From NCBI GenBank assembly GCA_002731315.1, contig PCBG01000018.1, positions 29,765 through 93,764 of the forward strand: DNA of 64,000 bases, in the 5' to 3' direction. Origin of the DNA: Rhodospirillaceae bacterium. GTDB lineage: Bacteria > Pseudomonadota > Alphaproteobacteria > Puniceispirillales > Puniceispirillaceae. The translations under genes were made by a program, and so were the position numbers. Numbering within the stretch: position 1 is the first letter of the stretch; the number at the start of each line of letters is the position of its first letter. The notes under the pieces are model-generated. The model was not told the DNA's origin. It ran no database searches and saw nothing but the letters and a program-made list of their open reading frames with translations. Shown here piece after piece: positions 9,230-18,266 of the stretch.

Positions 9230-10402
9230 ATGACGCCGAGACTGATTTCAGGAAAGCGGTCGATCGCTGCCGGGTTTTTCGGCCTTGGCAGTTTTATGGG
9301 TATGTGGGGGGTGATGATCCCCGAGCGCGTGGCCAGTCTTGGGTTGTCGGAACTGACCCTTGGCATTTTTCTGCTCATCATCGGGCTCAGTCTGTGCGCT
9401 GCCATTTTCTGTGTGAACAGCTTTGCCATTTTCCAGAATCCGCCGAGACTAATCCGAATCGCCTCGATCTTCTATGTAGCGGGGTTTGCCACCGTCCTAA
9501 CAACCGACTCCTTTGTAGTGCTGTTTAGTGTTGGCATCATCACCGGCTTTGCTGCTGGATTTGTTGATGCCGGCGTCAACAGCCAGGCATCAGAGTGGGA
9601 ACAGCAATCAGGACGCCGCGGCATGTCTTTCTTTCATGCGCTGTTCTCATTGGGGGCTCTTGGTGGGGCTGCCCTGCTGACGTTAATCCTCGCACTGGGA
9701 TTGCCGGTTGCCGGCGTGATCTATGCCAGCGCCCTGCTGGTTGGTGGCTGGCTGGCTCTCCGGCGCAGCTGGCTCACACCGGAACAGGCTGGTGAGGACA
9801 CCACCGCACTCGAATCCAGTGGACGCTTGCCACTGCCGGTGGTGTTGTTCCTGGGGATGTGTATTTCGCTTGCCACCCTATCCGAAGGCGGGGCTATCGA
9901 CTGGTCGGCACTGCATATGAACCGGGTGATGGGCCTTTCAGTCAACGAAGCTGGACAGACTGTTGTCCTGTTCAGTATCGCCATTACCACGATCCGGTTT
10001 GCAGGCGACTGGCTTGCAAATCGTTATCCGGTGCATCTGATCATGGGTGTTCCGATGATCCTTGCGGGCGGGCTGCTGGTGACCGCAATCATGAATAGCA
10101 ACGTAACCCTGCTGATGGTGTCCTATATTGTCTTTGGTCTCGCTGTGGGTAATGCCTTTCCAATCATCATTTCGCAGGCAGGCAGCGCGGGTAGCGGTCA
10201 CAGGCTCCGCGATATCTCGGTTATTGTCGGCTTTGCCTATGTCGGGTTGATCGCCGGCCCTGCCCTGCTAGGTGTGATTGCCCATTTTCTGGGGCTGAAT
10301 GCAGCCATTCTCGCCCTGTCGCTGATCGCCACACTGCTTGGGTTTCTGGTTCTGTTCCTGCCGCACTTTGTGCCTCAGGTCACAGCTAATCGCGCTGAAT
10401 AA
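9230..10402 (+). CDS. MFS transporter, possible sugar carrier
   Basis: 390 residues with about 12 hydrophobic segments. The N-terminal half has GSFMGMWGVMIPERVASLGLS, and the loop RFAGDWLANRY resembles the second MFS signature. The overall pattern resembles the YbjJ-like branch of sugar/drug MFS proteins. It sits directly after the Entner-Doudoroff operon on the same strand and converges with glk, their ends overlapping by 17 bp. That position suggests uptake of glucose or a related sugar, phosphorylated afterwards by Glk. The substrate is inferred from context only, and an efflux role is possible. Confidence 0.8.
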   Translation: MTPRLISGKRSIAAGFFGLGSFMGMWGVMIPERVASLGLSELTLGIFLLIIGLSLCAAIFCVNSFAIFQNPPRLIRIASIFYVAGFATVLTTDSFVVLFSVGIITGFAAGFVDAGVNSQASEWEQQSGRRGMSFFHALFSLGALGGAALLTLILALGLPVAGVIYASALLVGGWLALRRSWLTPEQAGEDTTALESSGRLPLPVVLFLGMCISLATLSEGGAIDWSALHMNRVMGLSVNEAGQTVVLFSIAITTIRFAGDWLANRYPVHLIMGVPMILAGGLLVTAIMNSNVTLLMVSYIVFGLAVGNAFPIIISQAGSAGSGHRLRDISVIVGFAYVGLIAGPALLGVIAHFLGLNAAILALSLIATLLGFLVLFLPHFVPQVTANRAE

Positions 10403-11339
10403 TCCTTGATGCCATATGCGGGTTTGTAAAGCCGGCTGCGGCCCCGCGCAAACCGGCATGCGGATCAAATGACAACCAGACAGGCACCTTATTCAGCAAC
10501 GGAGCCATCAATCCGTTATGGCGAAATCGCGCCTGAAACAGACTGTCCGGCAAAAGCGGCTGAAGCTGCGCGACAATCCCGCCCGCAATTACAACCCCGC
10601 GCCAGCATCCCATCATGAGGACCGAGTCAGCCACAGCACTGCCAAGTAGACCCAGCATCATATTGGCGGCATCACGCTCGACCCCAGGGTGGGCAATTGC
10701 CGCCGTGCCGATATCAGGCGCAGGCATCGCGGCACCGTTATTCTGCAGCCGGTAAATGGTCTCCAGGCCGCTACCACTTATGAAATGCTCGGCAGATACA
10801 TGTGGCACTTCGCGCCGCAGATCGTCAAACAGTGCCATTTCAGCATCACTTTGCAGGGACAGGCAGACATGACCGCCCTCGCCTTCCAGCGGCAGATAGT
10901 CACAACCTGCCGGCACAAGTGCCGAAACGCCAAGGCCGGTGCCCGGACCAATGACAAGTAGCGGGGCATGTGTCGCAGAGGTGCCGTCGATCAGCAGCAT
11001 GTTGCCATGAGCGGACGGGTCGGCCTGCGCCAGCGCCTGCGCGGTAAAATCATTGATGATCTGCAGCCGGTCAAGGCCCAACGCGGTGACAAGGCCGGTT
11101 TTGGAAAAGGACCAGTGATTGTTTGTCACCTCAACGAGATCACCCTGAACCGGGCCCGCCACGGCTACGCTGGCAGCGGTGATGGCAATCTCTTGCAGGG
11201 CTGCATAGGACTGGATCGCCGCTTCAAAGGACGGGAAATCGTCGCACAGCATACTGCGATGCGCTGTCAGTGCACCGTCATCCTGAACGATAGCGAAGCG
11301 CACATTAGTGCCACCGATATCAACTGCAACAAGCGTCAT
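10386..11339 (-). CDS. glk: Glucokinase
   Basis: 317 residues from ATG at 11339, with GAGG 11 bases upstream. An upstream in-frame start would add 24 unlikely residues. The N-terminal phosphate loop VAVDIGGTNVRFAIV, IINDFTAQALA, the ATP/glucose site GPGTGLGVSALV and EGEGGHVCL identify the bacterial Glk family rather than ROK kinases. It phosphorylates glucose with ATP to glucose-6-phosphate, feeding Zwf. It is convergent with the MFS carrier and its start is divergent from an esterase 275 bp away. Together with zwf, edd, eda and gap it completes an Entner-Doudoroff locus apart from pgl. Confidence 0.92.
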   Translation of the reverse strand: MTLVAVDIGGTNVRFAIVQDDGALTAHRSMLCDDFPSFEAAIQSYAALQEIAITAASVAVAGPVQGDLVEVTNNHWSFSKTGLVTALGLDRLQIINDFTAQALAQADPSAHGNMLLIDGTSATHAPLLVIGPGTGLGVSALVPAGCDYLPLEGEGGHVCLSLQSDAEMALFDDLRREVPHVSAEHFISGSGLETIYRLQNNGAAMPAPDIGTAAIAHPGVERDAANMMLGLLGSAVADSVLMMGCWRGVVIAGGIVAQLQPLLPDSLFQARFRHNGLMAPLLNKVPVWLSFDPHAGLRGAAAGFTNPHMASRIIQRD

Positions 11340-11614
11340 GCAAACAATAACCTCAACAAACAGCTCTTGGCTGCAACGAGATTCTTCCAAGCAGATTTCA
11401 GCCCCATACAAATGATATAGACGAAATTAACGATATAAAGCGTTTTTATCCATCTGTCGATGAAGTGAGGGCGTGCCGGATACGGCAAGCAGAAAGTCAT
11501 TGCTGATATGGAATTACTTTGCCGGGTTGCAATGGCTGGCAAGGGCGTCATGCTGTTACCAACAGATGTGCAAAGGGCAACATACCTGGCAACTATGTGC
11601 GCGAAGGACTGATC

Positions 11615-12598
11615 ATGGACGAAACGATGACAGTGGCGGACTACAGACAGGTGATTGATACACCCACGCGCCGTTTCATCAAAAAAATAGAGGCATTTTA
11701 TTCCAACGCGACCACTGATCTGGATTCTGGCCAGCAACGCGCTGCTTATACTGCTATGTGCAATTCGCTGTCCCACGGGCGGGCATCCGGCATCACATCA
11801 ATCGACAGGTCGTTGAACGGCGTTCCGGCCCGGCATTACACGAAAAGTTATGCCAGCGTGTCAGGAGTCTCAGACGATCATACACGGCAGGCCCTGCGGC
11901 CACGAATCATCTACTTTCATGGAGGCGGTTTTGTTGTTGGCGGGCTGGACAGCCATGACGATATATGCAGTGAAGTCTGTGCAGCGACTGGACTGGATGT
12001 CCTGGCACCGGCCTATCGGCTGGCACCGGAACACCGACATCCGGCGATGTTCGATGATGCTGTTGCCGCCACACGCGTAATTCTTGAGGATAACAATTGG
12101 CCGGTGATCCTTTGCGGTGACAGCGCGGGCGGCAATCTGGCCGCGGCAACGGCTCACGCGCTGCGCCATCCCAGCATTATTGGCCAGTTGCTGGTCTATC
12201 CGTCTCTTGGACCGGATCCGGGTACAGGCAGTTTTATCATACATGCAGAGGCGCCACTTTTAACCCGCGTCGATCTGCATTATTACCTCGCCGTCCGTCT
12301 GGATGGGCCGGACAGGTTGCAGGACCCACAGCTCTATCCACTTGCAGACAGGGATTTTTCCTGCCTGCCACCAACCGTGGTCGTGACAGCGGGATGCGAC
12401 CCGCTGCGCGATGACGGTCCGGCCTATTGCAATGCCATTTCAGCCGCCGGCGGCCGCGCCCAATGGATTGACGCACCGGGGCTTGTTCACGGCTTTCTGC
12501 GCGCACGCGGAACGGTAGACAGCGCAAAGCGCGCCTTCCATAGAATCACCAGCGCACTGATTATGCTGGGAGGCGGTGGCTGGGATTTCAAGGAATAG
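11615..12598 (+). CDS. Alpha/beta hydrolase of the hormone-sensitive-lipase (HSL) family
   Basis: 327 residues from ATG at 11615 with AAGGA seven bases upstream. The oxyanion motif HGGGF is at residues 102-106 and the nucleophile elbow GDSAGG at 168-173 with Ser170. A later TAGCDPLRDDG supplies the acid and LVHGFLR the histidine of the triad. This is the carboxylesterase/lipase family IV layout. No signal peptide is seen, so it is probably cytoplasmic. It is followed after 18 bp by a CocE/NonD hydrolase, so the two likely form an operon that processes ester or amide substrates, possibly those imported by the convergent ABC transporter. The substrate is unknown. Confidence 0.87.
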   Translation: MDETMTVADYRQVIDTPTRRFIKKIEAFYSNATTDLDSGQQRAAYTAMCNSLSHGRASGITSIDRSLNGVPARHYTKSYASVSGVSDDHTRQALRPRIIYFHGGGFVVGGLDSHDDICSEVCAATGLDVLAPAYRLAPEHRHPAMFDDAVAATRVILEDNNWPVILCGDSAGGNLAAATAHALRHPSIIGQLLVYPSLGPDPGTGSFIIHAEAPLLTRVDLHYYLAVRLDGPDRLQDPQLYPLADRDFSCLPPTVVVTAGCDPLRDDGPAYCNAISAAGGRAQWIDAPGLVHGFLRARGTVDSAKRAFHRITSALIMLGGGGWDFKE

Positions 12599-12616
12599 AT
12601 AAGGAGGAGTATTTCC

Positions 12617-14626
12617 ATGAGCATCGACAATCTGCTGCCAATAACCGAAATGCCTGATATGGCAATTATCATGGCGGATGGTTGCCGCCTGTCTGCCCGC
12701 GTATGGATGCCTGCAGATGCCGTAAGCAACCCGGTGCCGGCGATATTAGAATTCCTGCCCTATCGCAAACGCGATGGGACCACGGCACGGGACTGCCTCA
12801 CCCACCCCTATTTCGCTAAACGCGGCTATGCCTGCATCCGCGTCGACATGCGCGGCAATGGCGACAGTCAGGGGATCATGGAGGATGAATACACACAACA
12901 GGAACTGGATGACGCCGTGCATACCATAGTCTGGCTGGCATCACAGCCCTGGTGCAGCGGCACGGTCGGCATGATGGGTATCAGTTGGGGTGGTTTCAAC
13001 AGTCTGCAGGTTGCAGCGCTGAACCCGGCGCCGCTGAAGGCTGTCATCACCTTGTGCTCAACCGTTGATCGGTATGCGGATGACATTCATTATAAGGGTG
13101 GCTGCCTACTGAATGAGAATTTTGGCTGGGGTTCAACCATGTGGTCCTACTCCTCTCGCGCACCCGATCCAGCGCTTGTCGGTGATGCGTGGCGGAAAAT
13201 GTGGCTGGACCGGCTGGAGGCAGAACCCTTTCTGCCGATGCGCTGGCTGACACATCAGAATCGCGACAGCTACTGGCGGCACGGGTCCATATGCGAGAAT
13301 TACAACGCCATCACCGCTGCAGTGCTGGCGGTCGGCGGTTGGGGTGATGGCTACAAGAACACCGTACCTGCCCTTGTAGAAAACATTTCTTCTCCGGTGC
13401 GGGGCCTGACCGGCCCCTGGGTCCACAAATATCCACATTTCGCCGTTCCCGAGCCGCGCATCGGCTTTCTTCAGGAGGCCCTTCGTTGGTGGGACCAGTG
13501 GCTGAAGGGTATTGATCGCGGGGTAATGGATGATCCTGACTATTGCGCTTATCTGATGGACGGGGTGCGACCACAAACCTGGTATGACACGCGGCCGGGC
13601 CGATGGATTGGCATGGCCAGATGGCCAGCAGGCCCGAATTCGGCCGGCTGGCGGCTTGGCGGTGACGGATCACTAGCTCCAGTTACGACTGCCTCTGTGC
13701 CGTCAGAAATGCGTGTAACTGTTAACTCGCCACAGGACTGCGGCATGGATGGCGGTGAATACTGCGCCATCTGGCTTGGCCCCGAAATGCCGGGTGACCA
13801 GCGTGGTGATGATGCGCGCTCCGCCTGCTTTACCTCGGCACCGCTGGACAAGGACACCGATATCGTCGGCGCCCCGAGGATCAACCTACGGCTGGAGGCC
13901 GACGCACCGGCAGCCCAGATTGCCGTGCGGCTGAACCATATCCACCCCGATGGCGCGGCAACACGTATCACTTATGGTGTTTTGAACCTGGCGCATCGTA
14001 GCGGCTTTGATACGGCCGTGCCGCTGAACCCTGGGCAAGCTGTGAATATCACCCTTGATCTTGACCATATCGCCTACCGAGTGCCGGCAGGGCACGCTAT
14101 CCGAGTGGCCGTGTCGTCGGCCTACTGGCCGCTGATTTGGCCAGTGCCGTCCGCGGCAAGACTTACCCTTCTGGACGGAACACTGGACCTGCCAACACGC
14201 GCCTCAGGCGAGTTGGATGAACGCCGATTCGAGGCGCCTGAAGCTGATACACATTGGCTTACCGAACAGGTCCGACCGGCCGCCAACAGCCGCAAGGTGA
14301 TAAACGACATAAAAACCGGACTTATGACACTGGAGATCATCGATGATTTTGGAAGCCTTCGTGACAGCGACCACGGACTGATTAGCGGTTCGGTTGCACG
14401 CGAATGGTATAGCATCCATCCCGACGATCCGCTGAGCGCGCGCGCTGAAACACACTGGTCCACAGAAAACAGTCGCGGCAACTGGTCTATACGTACCGAG
14501 ACCTATGCCACGATGACAGCAGATGCCAAAGATTTTTATTTAAACGCGCGGCTGGAAGCCTATGAAGGTGAAAGCCTGGTCTTTGAGAAGGAACTTTCGG
14601 AACGCATTCCTAGGGATTGCCGCTAG
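12617..14626 (+). CDS. CocE/NonD family hydrolase (S15 peptidase/acylase-like)
   Basis: 669 residues. The ribosome-binding site AAGGAGGAG precedes the ATG by eight bases and is one of the strongest in the window. The N-terminal alpha/beta-hydrolase domain carries the nucleophile in GISWGGF (Ser123). The C-terminal half has the jelly-roll features of the X-Pro dipeptidyl-peptidase C-terminal domain (INLRLEADAPAAQIAVRL, VPAGHAIRVAVSSAYWPLIWP). Family members act as cocaine esterase, alpha-amino-ester hydrolase, glutaryl acylase or dipeptidyl peptidase. The extra domain of about 100 residues at the end is less conserved. It converges on the ABC-transporter operon with only a short gap. Confidence 0.88.
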   Translation: MSIDNLLPITEMPDMAIIMADGCRLSARVWMPADAVSNPVPAILEFLPYRKRDGTTARDCLTHPYFAKRGYACIRVDMRGNGDSQGIMEDEYTQQELDDAVHTIVWLASQPWCSGTVGMMGISWGGFNSLQVAALNPAPLKAVITLCSTVDRYADDIHYKGGCLLNENFGWGSTMWSYSSRAPDPALVGDAWRKMWLDRLEAEPFLPMRWLTHQNRDSYWRHGSICENYNAITAAVLAVGGWGDGYKNTVPALVENISSPVRGLTGPWVHKYPHFAVPEPRIGFLQEALRWWDQWLKGIDRGVMDDPDYCAYLMDGVRPQTWYDTRPGRWIGMARWPAGPNSAGWRLGGDGSLAPVTTASVPSEMRVTVNSPQDCGMDGGEYCAIWLGPEMPGDQRGDDARSACFTSAPLDKDTDIVGAPRINLRLEADAPAAQIAVRLNHIHPDGAATRITYGVLNLAHRSGFDTAVPLNPGQAVNITLDLDHIAYRVPAGHAIRVAVSSAYWPLIWPVPSAARLTLLDGTLDLPTRASGELDERRFEAPEADTHWLTEQVRPAANSRKVINDIKTGLMTLEIIDDFGSLRDSDHGLISGSVAREWYSIHPDDPLSARAETHWSTENSRGNWSIRTETYATMTADAKDFYLNARLEAYEGESLVFEKELSERIPRDCR

Positions 14627-14765
14627 GCCGGTGCCTGCAGCGCGGCTAGTGGCTGCGGACAGCGTTCAGGTTGGTTAGCCAGTCCGGATCCATCTCCGGT
14701 ACCGACGACAGCAGCAGCTCGGTATAGGCAGGATGCGGCGGTGCGAAGACATCAGCTTTGCTGCC

Positions 14766-16262
14766 CTACTCGACCACACGCCCTTCATTCATCACCACCA
14801 CCTGATCGGAGATCGCCTTGACCGTGGAAATGTCGTGGGTGATGAACAAATAGGTCAAACCCAACTCGGACTGCAGGCGCAGTAGTAGTCTCAAGATGCC
14901 TTCCTGAACAATCTGGTCAAGCGCAGAGGTTACCTCGTCACAAATGATGAAATCTGGGTTTGCTGCCAGACCCCGCGCAATGCAAATACGCTGCTTCTGC
15001 CCACCCGACAGCTCCGACGGCAACCTTTCAAGAAAATCGGCATTTAGCTCGATCATATCCAGCAACTCGACCACCCTGTCGGTATTAGCTTTGCCCCGCA
15101 TGCCGAGATAGAATTCAAGCGGCCTGCCAATGATATCGCGCACCGTCTGACGAGGGTTCATCGCCGTATCCGCCATCTGATAAATCATCTGGATACGGCG
15201 TTTTTGCTCCTTGTTACGGTCAGCCAACCTTGTCGGCAACTCTACTCCGTCAAATAGCACCGTCCCGGCAGATTGGGGCAACAGGCCGGTAATCACTCGC
15301 GCGGTTGTCGATTTGCCCGAACCGGATTCCCCGACCACAGCCACGGTTGACCCTTTCGGCACTTCCATGTCGACACCAAAAAGCACTTTGGCGGACCCAT
15401 AAGCCGCATCAATACCGCGCAGAGACATGATCGCTTCTGACGGTATCTGGGCATCTTTTTGCAGCGCGCGCACTGACCAAAGCGATTTAGTGTAAGATTC
15501 CTTAGGAGATTTCAGCATTTTTCGAGTGTCAGCCTCTTCGACTTCCCCGCCATAACGCAGTACCTTGATCACATCCGCCATCTGCGCCACTACCGCTAGA
15601 TCATGAGTGATATAGATTGCGGCGGTGTTAAATTCCTCAACGATGGCTCGCATCGAGGACAGCACCTCAACCTGTGTTGTCACATCCAATGCGGTTGTCG
15701 GCTCGTCAAAAATGATCAGATCAGGCCGAGGAGACATGGCCATGGCAGTCATCACACGCTGCAACTGTCCACCCGATACCTGGTGAGGATAGCGCTCGCC
15801 GATCCTGTCCGGATCGGGTAAGTTCAGCGCCGCATAAAGCTGGTGCGCATCCCGATAAGCCTCAGCCCGGTCCTTTATCCCAAACCTGATGGTCGAACTT
15901 GTAGTCTGTTCGATAAGACGGTGCGCTGGATTGAAGGAAGCCGCCGCCGATTGCGCGACATAGGTCATCCTGTTGCCCCAGTAGCTGCGCATCTGCACAT
16001 CGCTAAGATCTGTAAGGTCCGCGCCGTCGAAGATGACCCTTCCGCCGGTGATCCGGCAACCGGGCTGAGTGTAGCCCATAGCGGCAAGACCCAAAGTGGA
16101 TTTGCCGGCACCTGACTCACCGATCAGTCCCATCACCTCGCCGCGATGCAGGGTCAGATCTATACCCTTGATGATCTCGTGCCATTTCTCGTCGGAAAAA
16201 CCCTCAATATGAAGGCCTTTAATATCCAGCAGAACATCGCCTTTTTTCGCCTTACTACTCAT
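14766..16262 (-). CDS. Dpp/Opp-type ABC transporter, fused double ATPase with premature amber stop
   Basis: 498 residues from ATG at 16262, which sits just inside the end of the permease gene. It contains two complete ATPase domains. The first has [18 protein letters not shown] and [11 protein letters not shown]; the second has [18 protein letters not shown] and [11 protein letters not shown]. The fused DppD-DppF layout energises peptide or opine import. The frame stops at TAG (14766-14768) right after MNEGRVVE. The next 39 codons, down to a TAG at 14646, read GSKADVF then AYTELLLSSVPEMDPDWL, the normal tail of such ATPases. The gene was therefore longer by 39 codons plus the amber position. 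All catalytic motifs remain, so the shortened protein may still work. Confidence 0.85.
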   Translation of the reverse strand: MSSKAKKGDVLLDIKGLHIEGFSDEKWHEIIKGIDLTLHRGEVMGLIGESGAGKSTLGLAAMGYTQPGCRITGGRVIFDGADLTDLSDVQMRSYWGNRMTYVAQSAAASFNPAHRLIEQTTSSTIRFGIKDRAEAYRDAHQLYAALNLPDPDRIGERYPHQVSGGQLQRVMTAMAMSPRPDLIIFDEPTTALDVTTQVEVLSSMRAIVEEFNTAAIYITHDLAVVAQMADVIKVLRYGGEVEEADTRKMLKSPKESYTKSLWSVRALQKDAQIPSEAIMSLRGIDAAYGSAKVLFGVDMEVPKGSTVAVVGESGSGKSTTARVITGLLPQSAGTVLFDGVELPTRLADRNKEQKRRIQMIYQMADTAMNPRQTVRDIIGRPLEFYLGMRGKANTDRVVELLDMIELNADFLERLPSELSGGQKQRICIARGLAANPDFIICDEVTSALDQIVQEGILRLLLRLQSELGLTYLFITHDISTVKAISDQVVVMNEGRVVE

Positions 16263-17172
16263 CACGAAGTCCGCTTGTCTTATGGAGGAACCAATCAACA
16301 ACGAAGTTGACTGCCACCGTCAGAAGAGCTATCGCGGCTGCCGGCAGAAGAGGGGTCAGCCCAGCACGAAGATCATATTGAGCAAACTGTAATAATGTTG
16401 CATTCTCTCGAACCATCGATCCCCAATCGGCAGTTGGCGGCTGAATTCCTACACCAAGAAATGATAGTGCCGCAATAGTTAGGAAAACAAAGCAAAAGCG
16501 GAGGCCAAACTCAGCTATCAAGGGCGGCATTATATTCGGCAGGATTTCGCGTCGCATTACCCATCCCAGCCCTTCGCCACGTAGCTTTGCAGCTTCGACA
16601 TAGTCCATCACCACGACATTAACCGCCACCGAGCGTGTGAGGCGGAACACTCGTGTAGAGTCGAGAATTGCGATAATAACGATCAGATTAAAAACCGTAG
16701 GCCCAAAAATTGACAGCAGCACAAGGGCGAAGATCAGACTTGGAATTGCCATCAACACATCGACAGACCGACTGAAAACCTGATCGATCCAGCGCCGGTC
16801 AATCGCCGCGGCCAGACCGAGGCTGCCGCCTATCAGAAAGGATAACAGCGTTGTCGCCACTGCAATACCGACGGTATTGCGCGCTCCGAAGATCATCCGG
16901 GAGAAAATGTCACGTCCAATCTGATCAGTACCAAAGATATAGGTCGAGCTCCAAGGTTCATATGGTGCAGGGAATATTTGGGCCTCACCATACGGCGCAA
17001 GCCAGGGCGCAAAGATTGCCACAACGACATAAATAGCAATGACGATTAATCCAAAACGAGCGGTGTAAGGCGATTTGCGAGCAGCAAGTCTGAGCTTTAA
17101 CCAACGGCTGCGGCGTTCGTGGAAATTGCCGCTCTCCGCTGCAGCGGAATATGACACAATATTTTTGCTCAT
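16255..17172 (-). CDS. ABC transporter permease (DppC/OppC type)
   Basis: 305 residues with about six membrane segments and a soluble N-terminus of about 40 residues. The coupling motif EAAKLRGEGLGWVMRREILPN is the EAA loop that contacts the ATPase. DQIGRDIFSRMIFGARN is typical of DppC-type permeases. It pairs with the upstream DppB-type permease, overlapping it by four bases, and its stop lies 5-8 bases into the ATPase start region. Known role of the family: one half of the membrane channel of peptide, nickel or opine importers. Confidence 0.92.
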   Translation of the reverse strand: MSKNIVSYSAAAESGNFHERRSRWLKLRLAARKSPYTARFGLIVIAIYVVVAIFAPWLAPYGEAQIFPAPYEPWSSTYIFGTDQIGRDIFSRMIFGARNTVGIAVATTLLSFLIGGSLGLAAAIDRRWIDQVFSRSVDVLMAIPSLIFALVLLSIFGPTVFNLIVIIAILDSTRVFRLTRSVAVNVVVMDYVEAAKLRGEGLGWVMRREILPNIMPPLIAEFGLRFCFVFLTIAALSFLGVGIQPPTADWGSMVRENATLLQFAQYDLRAGLTPLLPAAAIALLTVAVNFVVDWFLHKTSGLRDE

Positions 17173-18149
17173 TTCGGGTGCAACAGTCTTGGATTGGTGA
17201 CAATACCGATAATGTCAGCAATCAAGTTGAGAAGGATGTAGGTCACTGCAAAGATTAGCGCACATCCTTGCACTACAGGAATATCACGCGTTGTCACTGC
17301 ATCAACCATGAGCTGACCGATGCCGGGATATACGAACACAACCTCTACCACAACCACCCCAACAACCAGATAGGCAAGGTTGAAAGCGATAACCGTAGCG
17401 ATTGGCGCCCAGGCGTTCGGGAGTGCATGCTTTATAATAAGCTCCGTTGGGGAGGCACCAGACAACCGGGCCATTTGGATATAAGGGCTAGCCAACAAAT
17501 TAATGATAGCAGCCCGCGTCATCCTCATCATATGCGCAATTATTACAAGCGTAAGGGTTAGAGCGGGAAGTGCAATTCTATAAAGACGTTCCGACATCGG
17601 CGTTGTTGCATCAACATTGGCCAAAGATGGAAGCCACTGACCCAGCGAAGACAAGAGCAAGATCAAGATATAGGCAACAAAGAATTCTGGGAAAGAAATC
17701 GTGGTTAACGTAGCAGCGTTTATAGATCGATCATAAAAAGAGTTACGATAAAGTGCAGTGCTAATGCCAAGAACCAGAGCCAGCGGCACAGAAATAAGTG
17801 CTGTTATGCCTGCAAGGAAAAGGGTGTTTTTCAATCTGGGGCCAATAAGATCAGCGACTTCTCTAGACCTATCTTGACCGCTGGCTGCACGTCCCGAAAA
17901 TGAAGTGCCAAGGTCACCCTGCACGGCACCGGCAATCCAATCGAAGTAACGAATATGGGGCGGCTTATCGAGGCCAAGCTCACGCCTGAAAGCCGCAACG
18001 GTGTCTTCTGTAGCTGCCTGACCCAGAACGATTTGCCCAAAATCACCCGGCAGCATCTCGATAGAAATGAATATTATAATCGAAACAGCGAATAAGGTGG
18101 CCAAACCAAGGGCCAGGCGCTGCACTACCGTCATCAGAACTGGATGCAA
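17169..18149 (-). CDS. ABC transporter permease (DppB/OppB type)
   Basis: 326 residues with an N-terminal signal-anchor helix and about six membrane segments. The N-terminal MLPGDFGQIVLGQ and a coupling loop around MARLSGASPTELIIKHALPNA match DppB-family permeases. The gene follows the substrate-binding protein after about 118 bp, which hold a hairpin, and is translationally coupled to the next permease. It forms the first channel subunit of the importer. Confidence 0.92.
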   Translation of the reverse strand: MHPVLMTVVQRLALGLATLFAVSIIIFISIEMLPGDFGQIVLGQAATEDTVAAFRRELGLDKPPHIRYFDWIAGAVQGDLGTSFSGRAASGQDRSREVADLIGPRLKNTLFLAGITALISVPLALVLGISTALYRNSFYDRSINAATLTTISFPEFFVAYILILLLSSLGQWLPSLANVDATTPMSERLYRIALPALTLTLVIIAHMMRMTRAAIINLLASPYIQMARLSGASPTELIIKHALPNAWAPIATVIAFNLAYLVVGVVVVEVVFVYPGIGQLMVDAVTTRDIPVVQGCALIFAVTYILLNLIADIIGIVTNPRLLHPK

Positions 18150-18223
18150 TTGACCAATAACCTCTGGTTTAAAACCGCCTTATTTTGTCAGACTCTCATC
18201 AAGAAAATATGCCAAAACAATAA

Positions 18224-18251
18224 TGACCCAGGCGAAAACTCACCTGGGTCA
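18224..18251 (-). terminator. Intercistronic hairpin between binding protein and permease
   Basis: Perfect 9-bp stem TGACCCAGG/CCTGGGTCA around a 10-base loop. On the minus strand it is followed by a T-rich but not continuous tail. In ABC importers such a hairpin after the binding-protein gene commonly gives partial termination or protects the upstream mRNA, so that the binding protein is made in excess. Attenuator rather than full terminator is the likelier role, since the permease has no separate promoter that I can see. Confidence 0.5.
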
Positions 18252-18266
18252 CAAGTTATGTTATGC

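Noticed and set aside
14766..14768. Amber codon of the ABC ATPase as a pyrrolysine site
   Set aside because: No pyrrolysine genes are seen and ABC ATPases do not carry pyrrolysine. The MttB-family gene itself has no in-frame TAG. Nonsense mutation or sequence error is simpler.
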